Shown here piece by piece: positions 22,311 to 44,959 of a DNA stretch of 64,000 nucleotides. The position numbers and the translations under genes were made by a program. The first letter of the stretch is position 1. The number at the start of each line of letters is the position of its first letter. The notes below the pieces were generated by a model, which saw only the letters and a list, made by a program, of their open reading frames with translations, did no database searches and had not been told where the DNA came from. Origin of the DNA: Bradysia coprophila (taxonomy: Eukaryota > Arthropoda > Insecta > Diptera > Sciaridae); NCBI RefSeq assembly GCF_014529535.1, contig NW_023503409.1, positions 9,672,390 through 9,736,389 on the forward strand, given 5' to 3'.

Positions 22311-22367
22311 AAGGCCAGTTCATACTCGCATACATTTTTGCGATATATGCGACCATGAACTGGCCTT
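22311..22367. repeat. Small hairpin AAGGCCAGTTCAT
   Basis: AAGGCCAGTTCAT at 22311 pairs perfectly with ATGAACTGGCCTT ending at 22367, around a 31-base loop that is itself partly self-complementary. Confidence 0.6.
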
Positions 22368-22470
22368 AACAGAAACCTAATTGTGTTCTTTTCGAATGGG
22401 TATTATAAAAAGTCGTTTTTAGAATGTAATTTAAATTTTGTTCAGAGACATTGATTCGAGTCTATGTTTT

Positions 22471-22702
22471 GAAAAATGTAAGACGACAAAGCCACCACAA
22501 ATGTGTTAGCTTTCAATTGCAACGAAGGGTACGGTGCTATCATATTCGCAGGAATCTAAGGATAAACCACTACCCGAAGGCAGATTACTGAGCACAAGTT
22601 CTTTTACAGCACGACGAGTGAAATGTTTCTTATGGGCACCACTTAAATACGAATCGGCTCAACTACACATTTGTGGTGGTGTTGTCGTCTTATATTTTTC
22701 AA
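22471..22702. repeat. Foldback element, about 230 bp
   Basis: The arms at about 22471-22508 (AAATGTAAGACGACAAAGCC and on) and 22664-22700 are imperfect reverse complements of about 37 bases. There is no coding capacity, and it is probably a MITE. Confidence 0.55.
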
Positions 22703-25259
22703 AAAGAATTTTTGAGATACTTACGCGTTGACATAAATAAATGTCAAAATCTAACTCCAGCTCTAAAATTTGTAGATGTTTTGCCGATTGCAGAAACGTA
22801 GAAAACACGAAAGATTAATTTTTCGTAAACCAATGAACACAACATTGTTTACAGCAAAGGAACCCAGACTTCATGTAAGCAATCGGTGAGAAAGAAACTA
22901 TTTTCTCACCTGTGTTGTGAAACAGTGGTTTACCAAAATGGACAGAATTAGAGGCGCCGACTCTGGTTGGTTATGCTACATTATCGCAAATATATTCAAC
23001 AATCAACCACTGAATATTCAAGGCCATGCAAGCTCGTTTTTTGATTGTTCACTTCGGTTCTTTATCTTCCTATTTCGTTTTTTTTTACATTTTTAAATAT
23101 TTGCGTCGTGCGTCTCAGAGAATTATTTGACTACTCGATGTACTTATATCTGACGCTTTTGTTTCACATTAAGATGCAGGTAAATAAACAGTTTAAAACC
23201 ATAAGACACAGTTTATTTATCGGGAAATGTGAAGGAACGTTCGAATTAACTTAATTTTTGGTGCAATGACACATTAATTGACGAATCGAACGTTATTGAT
23301 TGACTTTATGATACAAGGATAGATGAATGTGGGTTTTGTTCATTTATTTTATCAACTCGAGCTTCGAGTTTCTTCCACTAGTTAAAATGGAAATAAATGA
23401 CGACAAAAGATGGCAGGACTTTCATATCTCCTCCTGATCAAAAGTTAAAATGCTCTAAAACCAGAGAGAATTCAATTTCATAAAAAATTTTGTAAGTTCA
23501 GTTCAGTCATCCGAGCAGTGCGGACGTGTGTTGTGTTGGTGTCCGTAAACAAAACGACTATTGTTCTTCTCATTTTGTCAAACATTCTGGATAGCAAAGT
23601 TTATTTTTCGATTGTTTGTCGATTGTTTATCGATTATGGATCCAATTTGGTGCTGTGGAACGATGAATGTTTGATACAAGAATTTTCATCGTCAATTACC
23701 GTCGTCGTCATTATTCACGAATAAATTTTCATCATTCGATTCGTCTTTGTTCGACGGCAAGCCACCATTACTGTTTTGAATCGAAAAACGTCTGATGACA
23801 TCGACAAACGCTGATCAAGCATCGTAAAAACGGTTAATCTCGCTGTGGGCAACTTGGACGGACGGAATAAGATGTTAAAATTGCACTGGCGCCAATCATC
23901 TCTCAGGGTGTACACCTCAAATACAGCATCTGATCGGGTCACAAATGGAGTCAATTCTACAGCCGATTAATGTTGTTCGCTTCTACCTCAGACTCAAATG
24001 CAACCAGCATTCTCGGATGTCTTTTTCGATTGTGGATCTCTACAACCTACGCCACTTATAGTTTAATTCAAATCGTCAACTGGCCTTACTATTATTTTCA
24101 TCGATACCAGTGGATTAGGCTGTATTGGTTCTGCACCACTAAAACCAAGATCGACGTCCTTGACCTACGATTGATTACGTTTTCTTTTCACCGTAATGAC
24201 TGAACTGTTCTCATTTGGTTTATATAACGACTTTTCTTCTGCGCAAATAATATGTAATTTAAAAGGCCGAAAGGCCTTACTCATATTATGACATGAAATA
24301 AACTAACTAACTAACTAACTAAGTTTTATATTATGAGGTTACGTCAATCGCCATTTTTTCGCTGGGACAGTATCGCAAAAAAATAGACTTTTCGCTGCAT
24401 TTTATTATGAAAACTGAAATTTTGTTTGAGAATCATAGCAAAACATACCAAAATTTTGGCACTAACTGATCTTCTAGCGTAGCCTCCTTAATATAAGACT
24501 GAGGCTTCACTGACCCTCGTCTTCATGGAATAAAACTAAAACGTTTCTAAATCACGTTGAAGATCACACGGCCTCGATGCCATTTACGCACGGCTTTTGA
24601 AAGTAACGTCTATGAACGCACGGTAACAACAACGGTACATGCGGTACATTTTCAGTGGTTTTGTCAAAAAGTTGTCAAAATCCTGTCAAACCACACATCG
24701 AATCATAAATGTCATTTGTTATACCTACAAAAACTATTCAGTCGATCTGGATTAATTTTAATAAAAAGTGCCCAAAACTGCGCTACAGTGAGTATATATA
24801 CTTAATCATATTCAGTATAGTGTAAATAAATGTAATGAAATTAGATTGTTCATGTGTCTACGTTGGCAATTACGAAACATTGCGTTCCGTTTCTTCTTCT
24901 ATACATTAGAAATGTCTTTGTTTTTCCATATCGTGTTTAAATATTGAATAAAAAAAAATCTTTCCTACATATGTACGTACGTATCTTGTGTGAGTAACAC
25001 TAAATGTTGTTTTGATTCTAAAGTAGAAATCAATACCTCCAGTCGCAGTGTTACACCAGTTCGTGATGATTGATTAGTCATAAACCGTGAATAGACACAA
25101 GTGAATGGTGTGGCAATTTTGTAATCGTAAACTTTCGATGTTTAATGTTTAGCTTTTTAATGTTGATTATGATGATGATGTAATGATCTATTCTGTTTGA
25201 ATCGTATGCTAAGACCATTTTTGCATATTCTAGTTTGATCCAACCGAGATACACAAGTG
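22703..25259. other. Long gene-free stretch
   Basis: Apart from the LINE-like 3' tail at 24260-24323 I see no gene. The last few hundred bases before 25260 should contain the Tmem63 leader and promoter, but no core motif stands out. Confidence 0.5.
24260..24323 (+). mobile_element. Probable 3' end of a non-LTR retrotransposon
   Basis: A tight hairpin (AAGGCC-GAAA-GGCCTT) is followed by AATAAA-like sequence and a short tandem tail of CTAA units (about 24302-24322). LINEs of several clades end this way. No reverse transcriptase sequence is visible upstream, so the copy is either extremely 5'-truncated or not a LINE. Confidence 0.4.
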
Positions 25260-27671
25260 ATGGAAGACTACATAAACGTTACGGCCTCACCGATACCCCG
25301 CTTAGAACCGAGCTCCGAGATTTGTCTAGTTCTTCGCCATAACAAAACGTTAATCACCAGTACATACGAAGGAATACCAGACACCTTGGTGCTGAATTTG
25401 ATAGCATGGGTGTTCCTCATCCTGCTGTTCACAATATGTACGTATTGCATAGAAATATAACTGAGCCCGCTCCGTATCACTGCAATGATACAATTCTAAC
25501 ATTCCAGTGCGGCAACAAGCCTGGGACTACGGTCGTCTTGCATTGGTGAATGCGCATGGCGAAAAGAAACGATGGACGCAATTGTTTTACGCGCATGGGA
25601 CAGATCAAGAACCAGAACCGCTGGGCCAAAGAACGAGTCGAACGAGTACGAGCAGTGCTAATCTGCCCGATCGAGGAATGTTTTCCTGGATCTGGGTCAC
25701 ACTGCGATTGAAGAAGGAACAAATTTTGTTGCATAGCGGTCCCGATGCCGTTCACTATCTGTCGTTTCAACAGCATTTGATGGTTGTCATGGCGATCATC
25801 ACTTTCATTTCGATTGTGATCATCTTGCCGGTGAATTTCCAAGGCGTTTTGATCGCTGACAAACAGGTTTTCGGGCACACAACCATGTCGAATCTACCGC
25901 CCGACTCGTCGCTGCTGTGGATTCATGTATTTGTTGCAATTTCGTACGTTCCACTGGTCGTTTTGATAATGCGTCGAGCATCGGGACGGAATGCATTCAA
26001 AACAGCGCCAACCCGTACGATAATGGCGACAAACATATCTCGAAGCGACTGCAATCGAACGATTATCCGGAATTATGTGAAAGAATTGTTTCCGGACATG
26101 AACATCGAGGACATTGAACTGGCGTACAATATATCCAAGTTAACCGAAGTGGTTGAAGAATATGAACGAATTCGCGACGCAAGAATTTATTGTGAAGTGC
26201 ATAAAACGCCGGTCCAGTCAATCAAAGCAACACCGAACTGTTTCACTTGTAAGACGGTCGAAGCGCTCGAATACTATCAAGAGAAGGAATTGCAATTAAA
26301 CGGTGAAGTGGCTAGACTACGGGCAAGTGCATTGAATTCACCATTGGGCATAGCATTCATTACCACCAGCACTACAGCGGAAGCGCATAACATAATCATG
26401 CACTTCAAACCGGGAACATACCGTGAATGGACGTTGAAATATGCTCCTGCTCCATCCGACATTTATTGGGAGCATTTGAATGTGGGAGCTAGTCGATGGT
26501 ATGCGAAATGGGCTTGCGTTAACACCGTGCTCTTCATAGTCCTGTTTTTCCTCACAACGCCCACGTACATATTGAATTTACTGAACACGGTCTCCTTCAT
26601 AAGACCAGAGGAATTTAACAAAGTCAGCCCGCTGATATCTGAATTTCTTCCGACACTGCTGATGTGGACATTATCGGCCCTGATGCCGGTAATCGTTTCG
26701 TTTTCGGACAAATGGCTGTCGCATTGGACCCGATCGAAGCAGAACTATTCGATTATGACGAAATCGTTTGGCTACTTGCTGCTGATTTTACTAATCCTTC
26801 CGTCACTTGGTCTCACGTCGGCCCAAGCACTTCTCGAATGGAGTTTCAATGCAACGTCAGTGGAGACATTCCGTTGGGAATGCATTTTCTTACCGGACAA
26901 AGGCGCATTCTTCGTCAATTATGTGATCACGGCTTCGTTGATTGGTACGTCGCTTGAGCTGTTACGTTTCGCCGATTTGATTGTTTATATTTGGAAGCTG
27001 TGCGTTTCCAAGTCACGGGCTGAAACGCCAGCAATTCGCAAGTCAATTTTGATTGAATTCCCATTTGGCATTCATTATGCGTGGACCTTGCTGGTATTTA
27101 CCATGAGCACTGTTTATAGTGTCGTCTGTCCGTTGATAATGCCCTTTGCTATGGTTTACATTTGCTTGAAACATTTCGGAGATCGGCACAACCTATATTT
27201 TGCCTACGGACCCAGCAACATGATCAGTCAGGGAGGAGGAAAAATTCATTCGACTGCTGTAAGACTTGTCGCATTCAAACGTTTTCGCTTTCTATTTCTA
27301 TTTTTGCGTGACTTTCATTGCAGGTCACCATGACCAAGTTTTCCGTCGTTTTATTATTGGTCATTTTGGCGGCGCTAGCAAGTGTACGTGGAGCACGTTT
27401 GGATGGACGGGGATACGTTCTAATTCTATCTCTCGTCATCACACTGGTACTGTTCACATTCATGTCGCCGATCAAAAAGTGCACAACCAAACGACCGAGC
27501 ATTCAGGAAGCCGAAGGTGCAGCACCCATTTATGTTCCGAAAGTATTACGTCATCGTCAGGACATCGTGAGCGACCACACTTCACATTTGGAATATGGAT
27601 CTGATTCGCCGGTAGTGGATACGGTTGAAATTGATGGTGAAGAGGTTCCGATCCGTGGAATAATGACATAG
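25260..27671 (+). CDS. Tmem63: Tmem63 (OSCA/TMEM63 mechanosensitive cation channel)
   Basis: Three exons (25260-25437, 25508-27258, 27324-27671) encode 758 residues, normal for the family. Exon 1 has an N-terminal luminal part with N-glycosylation sites (NVT, NKT) and the first membrane helix. The exon 1/2 junction produces the family motif [13 protein letters not shown]. Then come two further helices ([33 protein letters not shown]), a large cytosolic segment with a Cys-containing insert and a PSDIYWEHL motif, and the C-terminal multi-helix RSN1_7TM domain (for example VIVSFSDKW, ending around [10 protein letters not shown] and FTFMSPIKK). The tail is short and hydrophilic. These channels open on membrane tension and pass cations. 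The ATG at 25260 is chosen because the preceding triplet is GTG and the next gives MEDYINVT. Confidence 0.92.
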
Positions 27672-28807
27672 ATGTGGTGTGTGTCTAATGTGTGTGGTTG
27701 AGTGATTTGTGAATGTGTCCTTAACTTCGTGATATAGTGTCGATGACTGAGATGTTGATGATGGTAGCGTAATTGATTATTTATACCGATCCGTTTGTAT
27801 ATATTTATTGCTAGCGTGTAATGTCTTTTATACTCTTGATTAGGAAGGTGTTACCAAACTTTATTTTTAAAGTTCACAGCAGCAACACAACTCGCAGTTT
27901 TATTAAATTATTGTAATATTAACACTAATGCGGACAGATGTGTTTTGAATTTTTCCCGTCTTTCCCGGTTCCTTCTTCCACTGTACTTTGTTCGTGGACT
28001 CGTGTCTACTGCAAGTGGAAAATTAAATGAGATTTCTGCTTTGAGTTACCTTTTCGCCACTTGCAGGAAACTGATTGCAGCTGTTATTGATTTGTTCGTT
28101 TAGATGCGTCACTAACAGCATTTGACTGCCAATAACAATCGGGGTCACTAGCGGCTTCCTAACCTCACCTCAAAGTATGCAAATACCTCTAGGGAAAGTT
28201 GGGTGCATCATCCCTATATGTGGGCAAGACATATGCACACAAAAACTAATCGTATTCAGGTTACATCGGACGAGTGGATGAGCTTGAGTAACCAATGAGA
28301 TAGAAAATTGGAATTGTCTGACAAGGGGCCTGGCACATTTTAATGAAAGGCTAGAACGTAACCAGTTACCACTGAAAGTGGTAGGACAGTCCTACTAGGA
28401 CTAAAGTAGAAAACTTAAAAAATATATTTTATTAGCCGGAAGTACGCCTATCATTCAAATGTAAGAATAAATTGGGTAGAGCTACATCACCATTCGCTAA
28501 ACATGTTGGCTCTCTAACAAATTTGAATGTAGTCAACGCACGAAAAGAACCGGCACAAAAACAGATTTTTTTTAACGGTCAAAAAACTTCTTATTTTGGT
28601 CCCCGCAGTGGTATTATACCAACATAAAAAACCAAATTTATTTTAATTATGTTCCTGTGCCTGTTTTAAAGTGCGTTGGAGTGCTCTCGTTCCCTAATAT
28701 TTTTTAAAATGTGAAATCCCGTTCAGACTATGGAGTAAGAAATTTGGCTTTGCATTATTCGTTCATCAAACGAGTCGCCACCGGTCAACAAAAGGGTTTT
28801 GATTTTT
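27672..28807. other. 3' UTR of Tmem63 and intergenic DNA
   Basis: ATTAAA-type polyadenylation signals occur near 27900. The rest has no recognisable gene. Confidence 0.4.
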
Positions 28808-29905
28808 AGACCCGTACGAAGTACTGGGGTCTTATGCGTTTACGCATACATCCGTAACACGTCGAATTGGACTCCCTGAGTAAGGGGAAACCTATTGTGG
28901 TTGTCTGGAGATGCCAAATCAGTAAAAAAAAAATGTCCGTCTGTCCGTTTGTCCGTCGGTCCGTCGGTCCGTCTGCACGATAACTTGAGTAAAACGCATC
29001 CGATTTTGAAAATTCTTTTTTTCCCCGTTTGGTAATGTCAAAAGACAGGCTAAGTTCGAAGATGAGTGATTTTGGATCGACCCTTCCCGAGCTGTGGCCC
29101 AATAAGTGATTTACGGTTTTTCGAAGATATCTCCGGACGCGGACATTCAAACGTTACACTTGTAACTGATACGTCAAATAAAAGGTATTTACAATACCGA
29201 TCGACAAAAAAAAAGTTTATGGAAATCGGATGACCGACTCGTGAGTTAGACCCCTTGGTGTGAAACAGGCACAGGGCGGCAAGCAAGTTTTGCTTGTAGG
29301 TCGGCCACATTTGAACATATTTCGTCTGTTTTAGCTTTATTAGATAGGTATTGACCGTACCAATCAGGGAAAAAAAATTGTATGAAATTATGTTCTCCGG
29401 AGCGTGAGCTAGGTCTCTTGGAGTGAGCTCTTATCTGGCTACTCGGAAGTACAGTGAACGTGGTGTATTTTGACAATATCTCGAGTAAATTTTGACCGAA
29501 TTTCATGATTTTTTTTTGTTTGAAAGGTATTAACGAATGTAAAGCGTCGGTAAAATTTCCGGTCTCCTAACAAAATGGCTGCCGGTGGCCATATTGGATT
29601 TTAATAAAAGTGATATATATTGAGAAAAATGGTACTTAGAGTGTTTCTGTTAACATGGAAATAATTTGTTATGTGTGTGGGGTGCTTCAGGCATTCCATA
29701 TATGGACATCTATATATATCTATATTCACCTATATTGAGCTATATACAGGCATGTAGAGCTATATAATAGCATATATTTATCTGTGAAATGTTTATTTAT
29801 AGTGAATTATAGTTAAATATAGCGGTATATAGCTGTTTAAATAGGAATTTATGAAATTTGTCTTCGTACGGGGCTGTCTATATTGCCTCCGGCAATATAG
29901 TTGTA
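28808..29905. repeat. Dispersed CCCGTACG repeat, copy 1, about 1.1 kb
   Basis: It starts GACCCGTACGAAGTACTGG and ends CTTCGTACGGGGC, followed by a perfect hairpin (CTATATTGC-CTCC-GGCAATATAG). Inside is a GTCCGTC-type tandem run (28933-28977), then conserved blocks such as GAAATCGGATGACCGACTCG and TAGATAGGTATTGACCGTAC, which recur in the same order at 50668-51530. No protein similarity is seen. The class is uncertain; the short inverted ends suggest a non-autonomous DNA element. Confidence 0.65.
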
Positions 29906-31223
29906 TATGATAACAAGGCAAAGAGTGGATAATGTAAGTGATTTAAAAGGAAGAATAGTTTTTCAGCAGAGAAGAAAATGAAGTAAGAGAAATGAAGAGT
30001 TTCACATTAAAGGCTTTTGATGCGAATAGGTGTTTCGTACGGGTCGGCGTTAGCTATGTTTTATTTTTGAAACTTGGCACACATGGATTGGTGAAAGCTT
30101 TTGCTTATACCTACATAATAAACACATGTAAAACGAGCAGCAAGATAACCTTAACCTATTTAGGCACATCAAGATGCATAATACCTGAATGAATACGTCG
30201 TTAATGTCGATAATGGCTTTAAACTTTATCTTCCGTTCAAAATATTTACAAGAGATTGGTGATCTCAACTTCGCCTCGAGTCAACAGACATTTGAGACGA
30301 AAACTTGACTTGGTTTGTTTGAAAATTCAACCGCTTTTCATCGTTTGTTGGATTTTCCAGCAAACCGGTCTGTCAAAATTACTGTACCAACGCACTGCAA
30401 GCAAAACTGCTTCGAATGACAGCTGCCATATAGAGGACTATTTTGTATGAAAAATGTTTCCCTGTTTTTTTACAGTGCCAAAATTTGTTCGATACTCTGT
30501 CCCGTTTCAGTATTCTATTTGGATTACCATTCATGCTTGAACTGTACGCTGGCAACCGTTCTCTAAGCAAGGAAAATTTACGGCATGACTATTGATATAA
30601 ATCAAACTTTCAGCGATAAATATTTCGAACAGGTAAAACCCTACATATCTTACTGATATCACTATGCACTTACCGTTGGCGAAAACGTTAAATTCAATTA
30701 TTGCAATAACATGACATAATTCATTCTTCTGAATTCTTATCGCTACACACCTATATTTCCTGCATCTTACATTATCATTCAATTAAAATAATTGGTTTCC
30801 ATCAAATTGATTTCAACAACACATCGGAACACACAACACGTTGAATTTAGATTTGAAAAATGCCACTGCTTGTGTTGTACATACGGCTCCGAACCGCCAC
30901 CGTATGAAACATGTTGTGTCGCCCCCTACCAAAGGTGACCTTGAAAAGTCATATTGTGTCACCTTGGTTTGACAAACACCACATAAAATTCGTAGCTCAG
31001 TGAATTTCTGTTCTCACATTTAAGGCACTAATTTCCAGTGTCCCGGGTCGACGAACACCATTCCAGCTACAAACTATCACTGCCCAAAAACGGTTTTAGT
31101 CTAATTTTCGCAAAGCGGTGCAACTGATTTTCCATTTTGAATATCAAAATCCGATCGATTTTCGGAAACTACCAGCGGACACTTGTGTAACATTAACGTT
31201 GAATACAGTGGTGGTCTTTTGCC
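29906..31223. other. Intergenic and Pfk 5' region
   Basis: No gene recognised. The Pfk leader probably starts within the last 200-300 bases; no TATA box is apparent, as expected for a housekeeping glycolytic gene. Confidence 0.4.
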
Positions 31224-40159
<8,936 letters not shown>

Positions 40160-40835
40160 ATATGACATTGATGGACGGCTGGATCTGCGTGCATCAACAG
40201 GTGCCATGGTTTTTATTGTTGGGCATTGATTTGTTTTTAATTAAATTTTTTTAGTCAATTTTATCAGTAAATTATGTTTATCCCATAACTGTAACCACCA
40301 AGCTATGGCATTGAATTTAGCATCAATGTGACACGATCTATTAAGTAATGTCTGAGTAGAACTGATTTGTGAACGATGAAATTGAAAGTAGTAAAATGAT
40401 GTCATCTTCGCCAGTTACACGCCGTACGGCTGTGTAAAATACAAAGAATTTAAATTTATTTTTTAGTTGGATTTTTTGTTTAGTTAAAATTCTGATTTTC
40501 TCGCGTTAAATATGATTTTTTCGAAGTATTATTTTCCGATTTCAATTTTATTTTTTTATAGAAAAGAGACACTTTTATTGTTAATATTGCTAGTAATCGA
40601 ACGAAATGTTGCAAAAAATATATTTAAACAAAGTGTTAAATTATTGAAAATTGTGTTTTATTAAAGTCACATGGACTGTAATGGCAGCGTTTATTTCACC
40701 ACAAAGCCAACGTTTTCATAAATACCCCAGAAACCATCCGCACGAGAATTTTCGCGCTATTCGAGATGAGAGATTCACTTGAGTCATCCAACTCGTCGTC
40801 GCAGACAATATATTGATATCAAGAAATATTTCTCG

Positions 40836-40892
40836 CTAAATCTCACCAAATTTCAGTAAAAAATTCGCTGAAATTTGGTGAGATTTAGTGAA
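40836..40892. repeat. Hairpin CTAAATCTCACCAAATTTCAG
   Basis: A perfect pairing of about 21 bases around a 15-base loop, in the DNA just after the Pfk 3' UTR. Confidence 0.65.
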
Positions 40893-40975
40893 CTGTTTCT
40901 TCACTACTAGGCCCCATCTTTTGGATAGGTCAGATCCCTTGACTGACGGACTAATTTTCTCAAGAAGATTTTTGT

Positions 40976-43882
40976 ACAGTCGAAGAAATTTAGTTTTCGG
41001 GTTTTCCAAAGGTATTAATCTTATTTAACCCACACTTTATCCCACAACATTGGAATCCACAAATTTAAATTTAGTTAACTCAGCGGTCGCAATGACGGCG
41101 CTACAGTCACGATTTCAAAATGTGATATAGGGTGGATAAACTAAATTTTGGTTTTGGTTACATTTTCTCTTGGTTTTTAATTATTATATTAGGCTTCTAA
41201 ATTAAGAGTACCTTTATGCAATATAAACCGTTTGAGTTTGAAAAAAGATGTTTTGTATCAGTGAACGATATAGGAAAGCGTTCAGTACGTCTCAACATAC
41301 AAAAGAACGTAAAATATAATTGTACATTTAGCCACCCTACGTCCGTCATCGCTTCTATTATCTTCAAAAACATATTGTGTGCTTGTCATGATATGTATCA
41401 GACGTTTGTTTATTTATGTGTCTCATCTAAAATGCTGGCCAGCAAAATTTTGATCATTAAATTCAACGGCAAAATTGATCTAAATGTTAAAATAATTGTG
41501 AATAATAGTGAAGTTAATGTGGTTTTGTTTTCTCTTCATAAAGGAATTTGCATCAGTTCGATGTAAAGTGCGGAGCACCATTAGAAAAAAAAACTTGTCG
41601 CTGAAGAATGATCAAAAAGTTTCTGGACGCAATAGCTTCAACTAATGCTTTGCAGGATATAGAATCAAAATTAGAGAAACACCAAGAGCCGTCCATTTGA
41701 AATCTTCACAATCATCATTTCAACTAAAGGCTTTTTTTTAAACGAAACGCAGATTCGGAACATTCTTTTTCGCCAAATTACAATTTGGCATAGGAAATAA
41801 ATTCAACTCTTTGTATAAGTATGAAGCTCATGATTGAGCTCAATCATGAAAACAGAATCTGGTCAGGAATAAGATAAGAATATGAATATATGACGAACTT
41901 CAAAGTTCCTGATTTATAATCCTGAGATGCCTGCTCATGCAATTATGCGATTTACGATTTCCAAAGAATTTTAATATCAACTTTTAGACAAAATAACAAT
42001 TTCCAAGTCTGTTTTCTATTTGATTTATTTGATGTATTTCCGACCTCGTTCTAGGGTAATAAAATTTTCTGTGGATTATTTGTAACTTCATGAAAATATT
42101 AAGATGGAAAACCTCAGAAACATTCACATAAAAATTATGCTTTCCTAACTAATGTTGAAATAGCCTTTTTGCACTCATTAGGAACTTAGGAAAATAACTA
42201 CTGGGCAGTCGAGACGGTTTACTTGTAGTCCGAAATTATGTTTTGGCTTCGTAGAACACAGATAAACACAAGAGAGAGGAATTATATGATATGCAGTACA
42301 TACTGTCCCGTACAATCTTTTTCTAAATAAAAGTTATAGTCAAATCGACAATATTGTATTTGTCATATTTTGGAGTTTCTTCACACTTTGGCGATTTTTC
42401 TTGACAATTCATCATATTTAGTTGATTTGTTAAATCATCAAGAAAAGTCTCAGAAGTGTGAAGAAACGCCATAAAGACAAATTTTCAATTCTCTATTATC
42501 CTTGGAGTTTCTCTTTGGCGATATTTCTTGGTTTTTTGTCACATTATGGCGATTTTTCTTGTTGATTTAACAAATCAACCATAATGATGAATTGCCAAGA
42601 AAAATCGATAGAGTGTGAAGAGAAGAAGAGAAAAATCGCCAGAGTGTGAGGAAACGCTAAAGTGTAAAAATACGTTTTTGAAATGTCTCTACATTATCTT
42701 TCGTAAAATGATAGTGTCCTCGGGATCTTTCGTTAAAGTATGAATTCCCTAGGATCGAACAAGATGCCGTTACCTGACGTAAAATAAGAGTTTCCTTAGG
42801 ATCGAACCAGGCAGCATTTCGTAACCTTTATAAAAGGATAGATTCACTAGCTTCGAACAAATAACGCCTTTTAGATAAATTTCGTAAAAGGATAAATTTC
42901 CAAGGATTTGTTTAATCACCACGAAGAATCGCCAAAGTGTGAAGAAAGGCAACAAAGACAAATTTATCATTCTTTGTTTTTGCCGGCGTTTCTTCATCCC
43001 TTGCCAATTTTTTATTTTTGGCGATTCTTCATGGGAATCATGATTAATGACGGCTACGAGCTTTAGCGAAAACGAATGAGATGTTCCGATCCGAATCTGC
43101 GAGCGAACTTCCGTTTCGTTAAAAAAAACCTTTAGTTGAAATGATGATGATGAAGATTTCAAATGGACGGCTCTTGGTGTTTCTCTAATTTTGATTCTAT
43201 ATCCTGCAAAGCATTAGTTGAAGCTATTGCGTCCAGCAACTTTTTGATCATTCTTCAGCGACAAGTTTTTTTTCCAATGGTGCTCCGCACTTTACATCGA
43301 ACTGATGCAAATTCCTTTATGAAGAGAAAACAAAACCACATTAACTTCACTATTATTCACAATTATTTTAACATTTATATCAATTTTGCCGTTGAATTTA
43401 ATGATCAAAATTTTGCTGGCCAGCATTTTAGATGAGACACATAAATAAACAAACGTCTGATACATATCATGACAAGCACACAATATGTTTTTGAAGACAA
43501 TAGAAGCGATGACGGACGTAGGGTGGCTAAATGTACAATTATATTTTACGTTCTTTTGTATGTTGAGACGTACTGAACGCTTTCCTATATCGTTCACTGA
43601 TACAAAACATCTTTTTTCAAACTCAAACGGTTTATATTGCATAAAGGTACTCTTAATTTAGAAGCCTGATGTAATAATTAAAAACCAAGAGAAAATGTAA
43701 CCAAAACCAAAATTTAGTTTATCCACCCTATATCACATTTTGAAATCGTGACTGTAGCGCCGTCATTGCGACCGCTGAGTTAACTAAATTTAAATTTGTG
43801 GATTCCATTGTTGTGGGATAAAGTGTGGGTTAAATAAGATTAATACCTTTGGAAAACCCGAAAACTAAATTTCCTCGACTGT
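40976..43882. repeat. Long-armed inverted-repeat element, 2.9 kb
   Basis: The outer ends are TA-CAGTCGAAGAAATTTAG at about 40976 and CTAAATTTCCTCGACTG-TA at 43882, suggesting a TA target duplication as made by Tc1/mariner transposases. The arms are about 800 bases each (to about 41775 and from about 43060) and almost identical: the 116-residue frames they carry differ at only two positions. The 1.3-kb interior has many smaller internal inverted repeats around GCGATTTTTCTTG. No transposase is recognisable. It lies between Pfk and the tandem array. Confidence 0.8.
41216..41566 (+). other. Open frame in the left arm of the 2.9-kb element
   Basis: A 116-codon frame starting MQYKPFEFEKRC occurs here and, nearly identical, at 43292-43642 on the other strand. 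It matches nothing I know. Because the arms are copies of each other, conservation between them is not evidence of coding. It lacks obvious domain features. Confidence 0.2.
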
Positions 43883-44959
43883 AATCCGAGCAAAAAAAAA
43901 GCAATCTAAAAGTTATATAAAAGTACAAGGGTATGCGTCCAGTAGCAAAGTTTAGCTTAGAGATTCTTATTCCCTTTATTTAAATACCACAGATTCTCAA
44001 TCCACATAAAAAACTTCAAAATGGCTCATTCGTGTTTTCAGTACTTAAGAGGCATCGCTGAAAAGTATACATTTGGGTGATTTTTAAATACTGTCTTTTG
44101 ATGATATCTTTCCACCAGAATCATTTTTCAAGTATGTACGACTGCAATAACGACCATGAATTGTTAGCTTTCAACATAAAACAGATTAGGTTGTAGCAAT
44201 ACTCTCTCTAGCAACCAAACTCTCAATTCTCTGTGTCAAATTCACACCTCATTTCTTTGTATTTTACAAACACTATTCTGCATTTCGACTAACTACGCTG
44301 TAATTTACATGTAAAAGCTACTTAATTCTTTTACCGCCTTAATAAAAGTAGTTTGTTTGTTAGAAAGGGTATTGGTTGTAGCAGTTTGACCAACCATGAG
44401 AAAACTAAGCAGTTTATGAAAATTTCGTTACACTGCTCACTTTTTTTAGAGCTGGTAAAGTTTTTTTTATAAAAACATGGAAGAATGAGACCATGTCTTG
44501 ACACCTTTTATTGGTATGCTATAGTACAATGGTAACTTATATGTTAATTTATTACTATTGATGACAATTTTTCCAACTGTCTGTGAGAGACACCCAGCCG
44601 AACGTGTGCGAGTTTTTCCATTATATTGATTAATACTACAATTTTAGCTAACCACCGATGCCTCTTAAGTTTTATTGTCTGCTAACAGACCCTGGAAAGG
44701 GGCGAATTTCTCGCTTACCTCTTAAATAAAAATGGAACTCGTGTGATTACACAAATTCACACTCGTCCAAACTTTAATTTTTTTTCTTATCATCGATACC
44801 AAGATATTACACAAAAACGTTTTTGGTATAAATCCTAGAATATTATTCCAGTATATTCCATTAACGAACTTCACCCAAAAATTTCTTTTTTAGTATTTAT
44901 AATTTTCTTTTGTGGAAAACCATTAAGAATTACTAAACTTAAACACAATAATATCACGG
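43883..44959. other. Gene-free stretch
   Basis: AT-rich, with no recognisable gene or large repeat. It leads into the tandem array that follows. Confidence 0.4.

Noticed and set aside
28806-29506. Several open frames on the minus strand of the CCCGTACG repeat
   Set aside because: They overlap in different frames, run through the GTCCG tandem repeat and are not kept in the second copy; treated as chance.
41216-41566. 116-codon open frame repeated in both arms of the 2.9-kb palindrome
   Set aside because: The two copies are arms of one inverted repeat, so similarity does not show selection for coding; there is no domain, promoter or codon pattern to support a gene.
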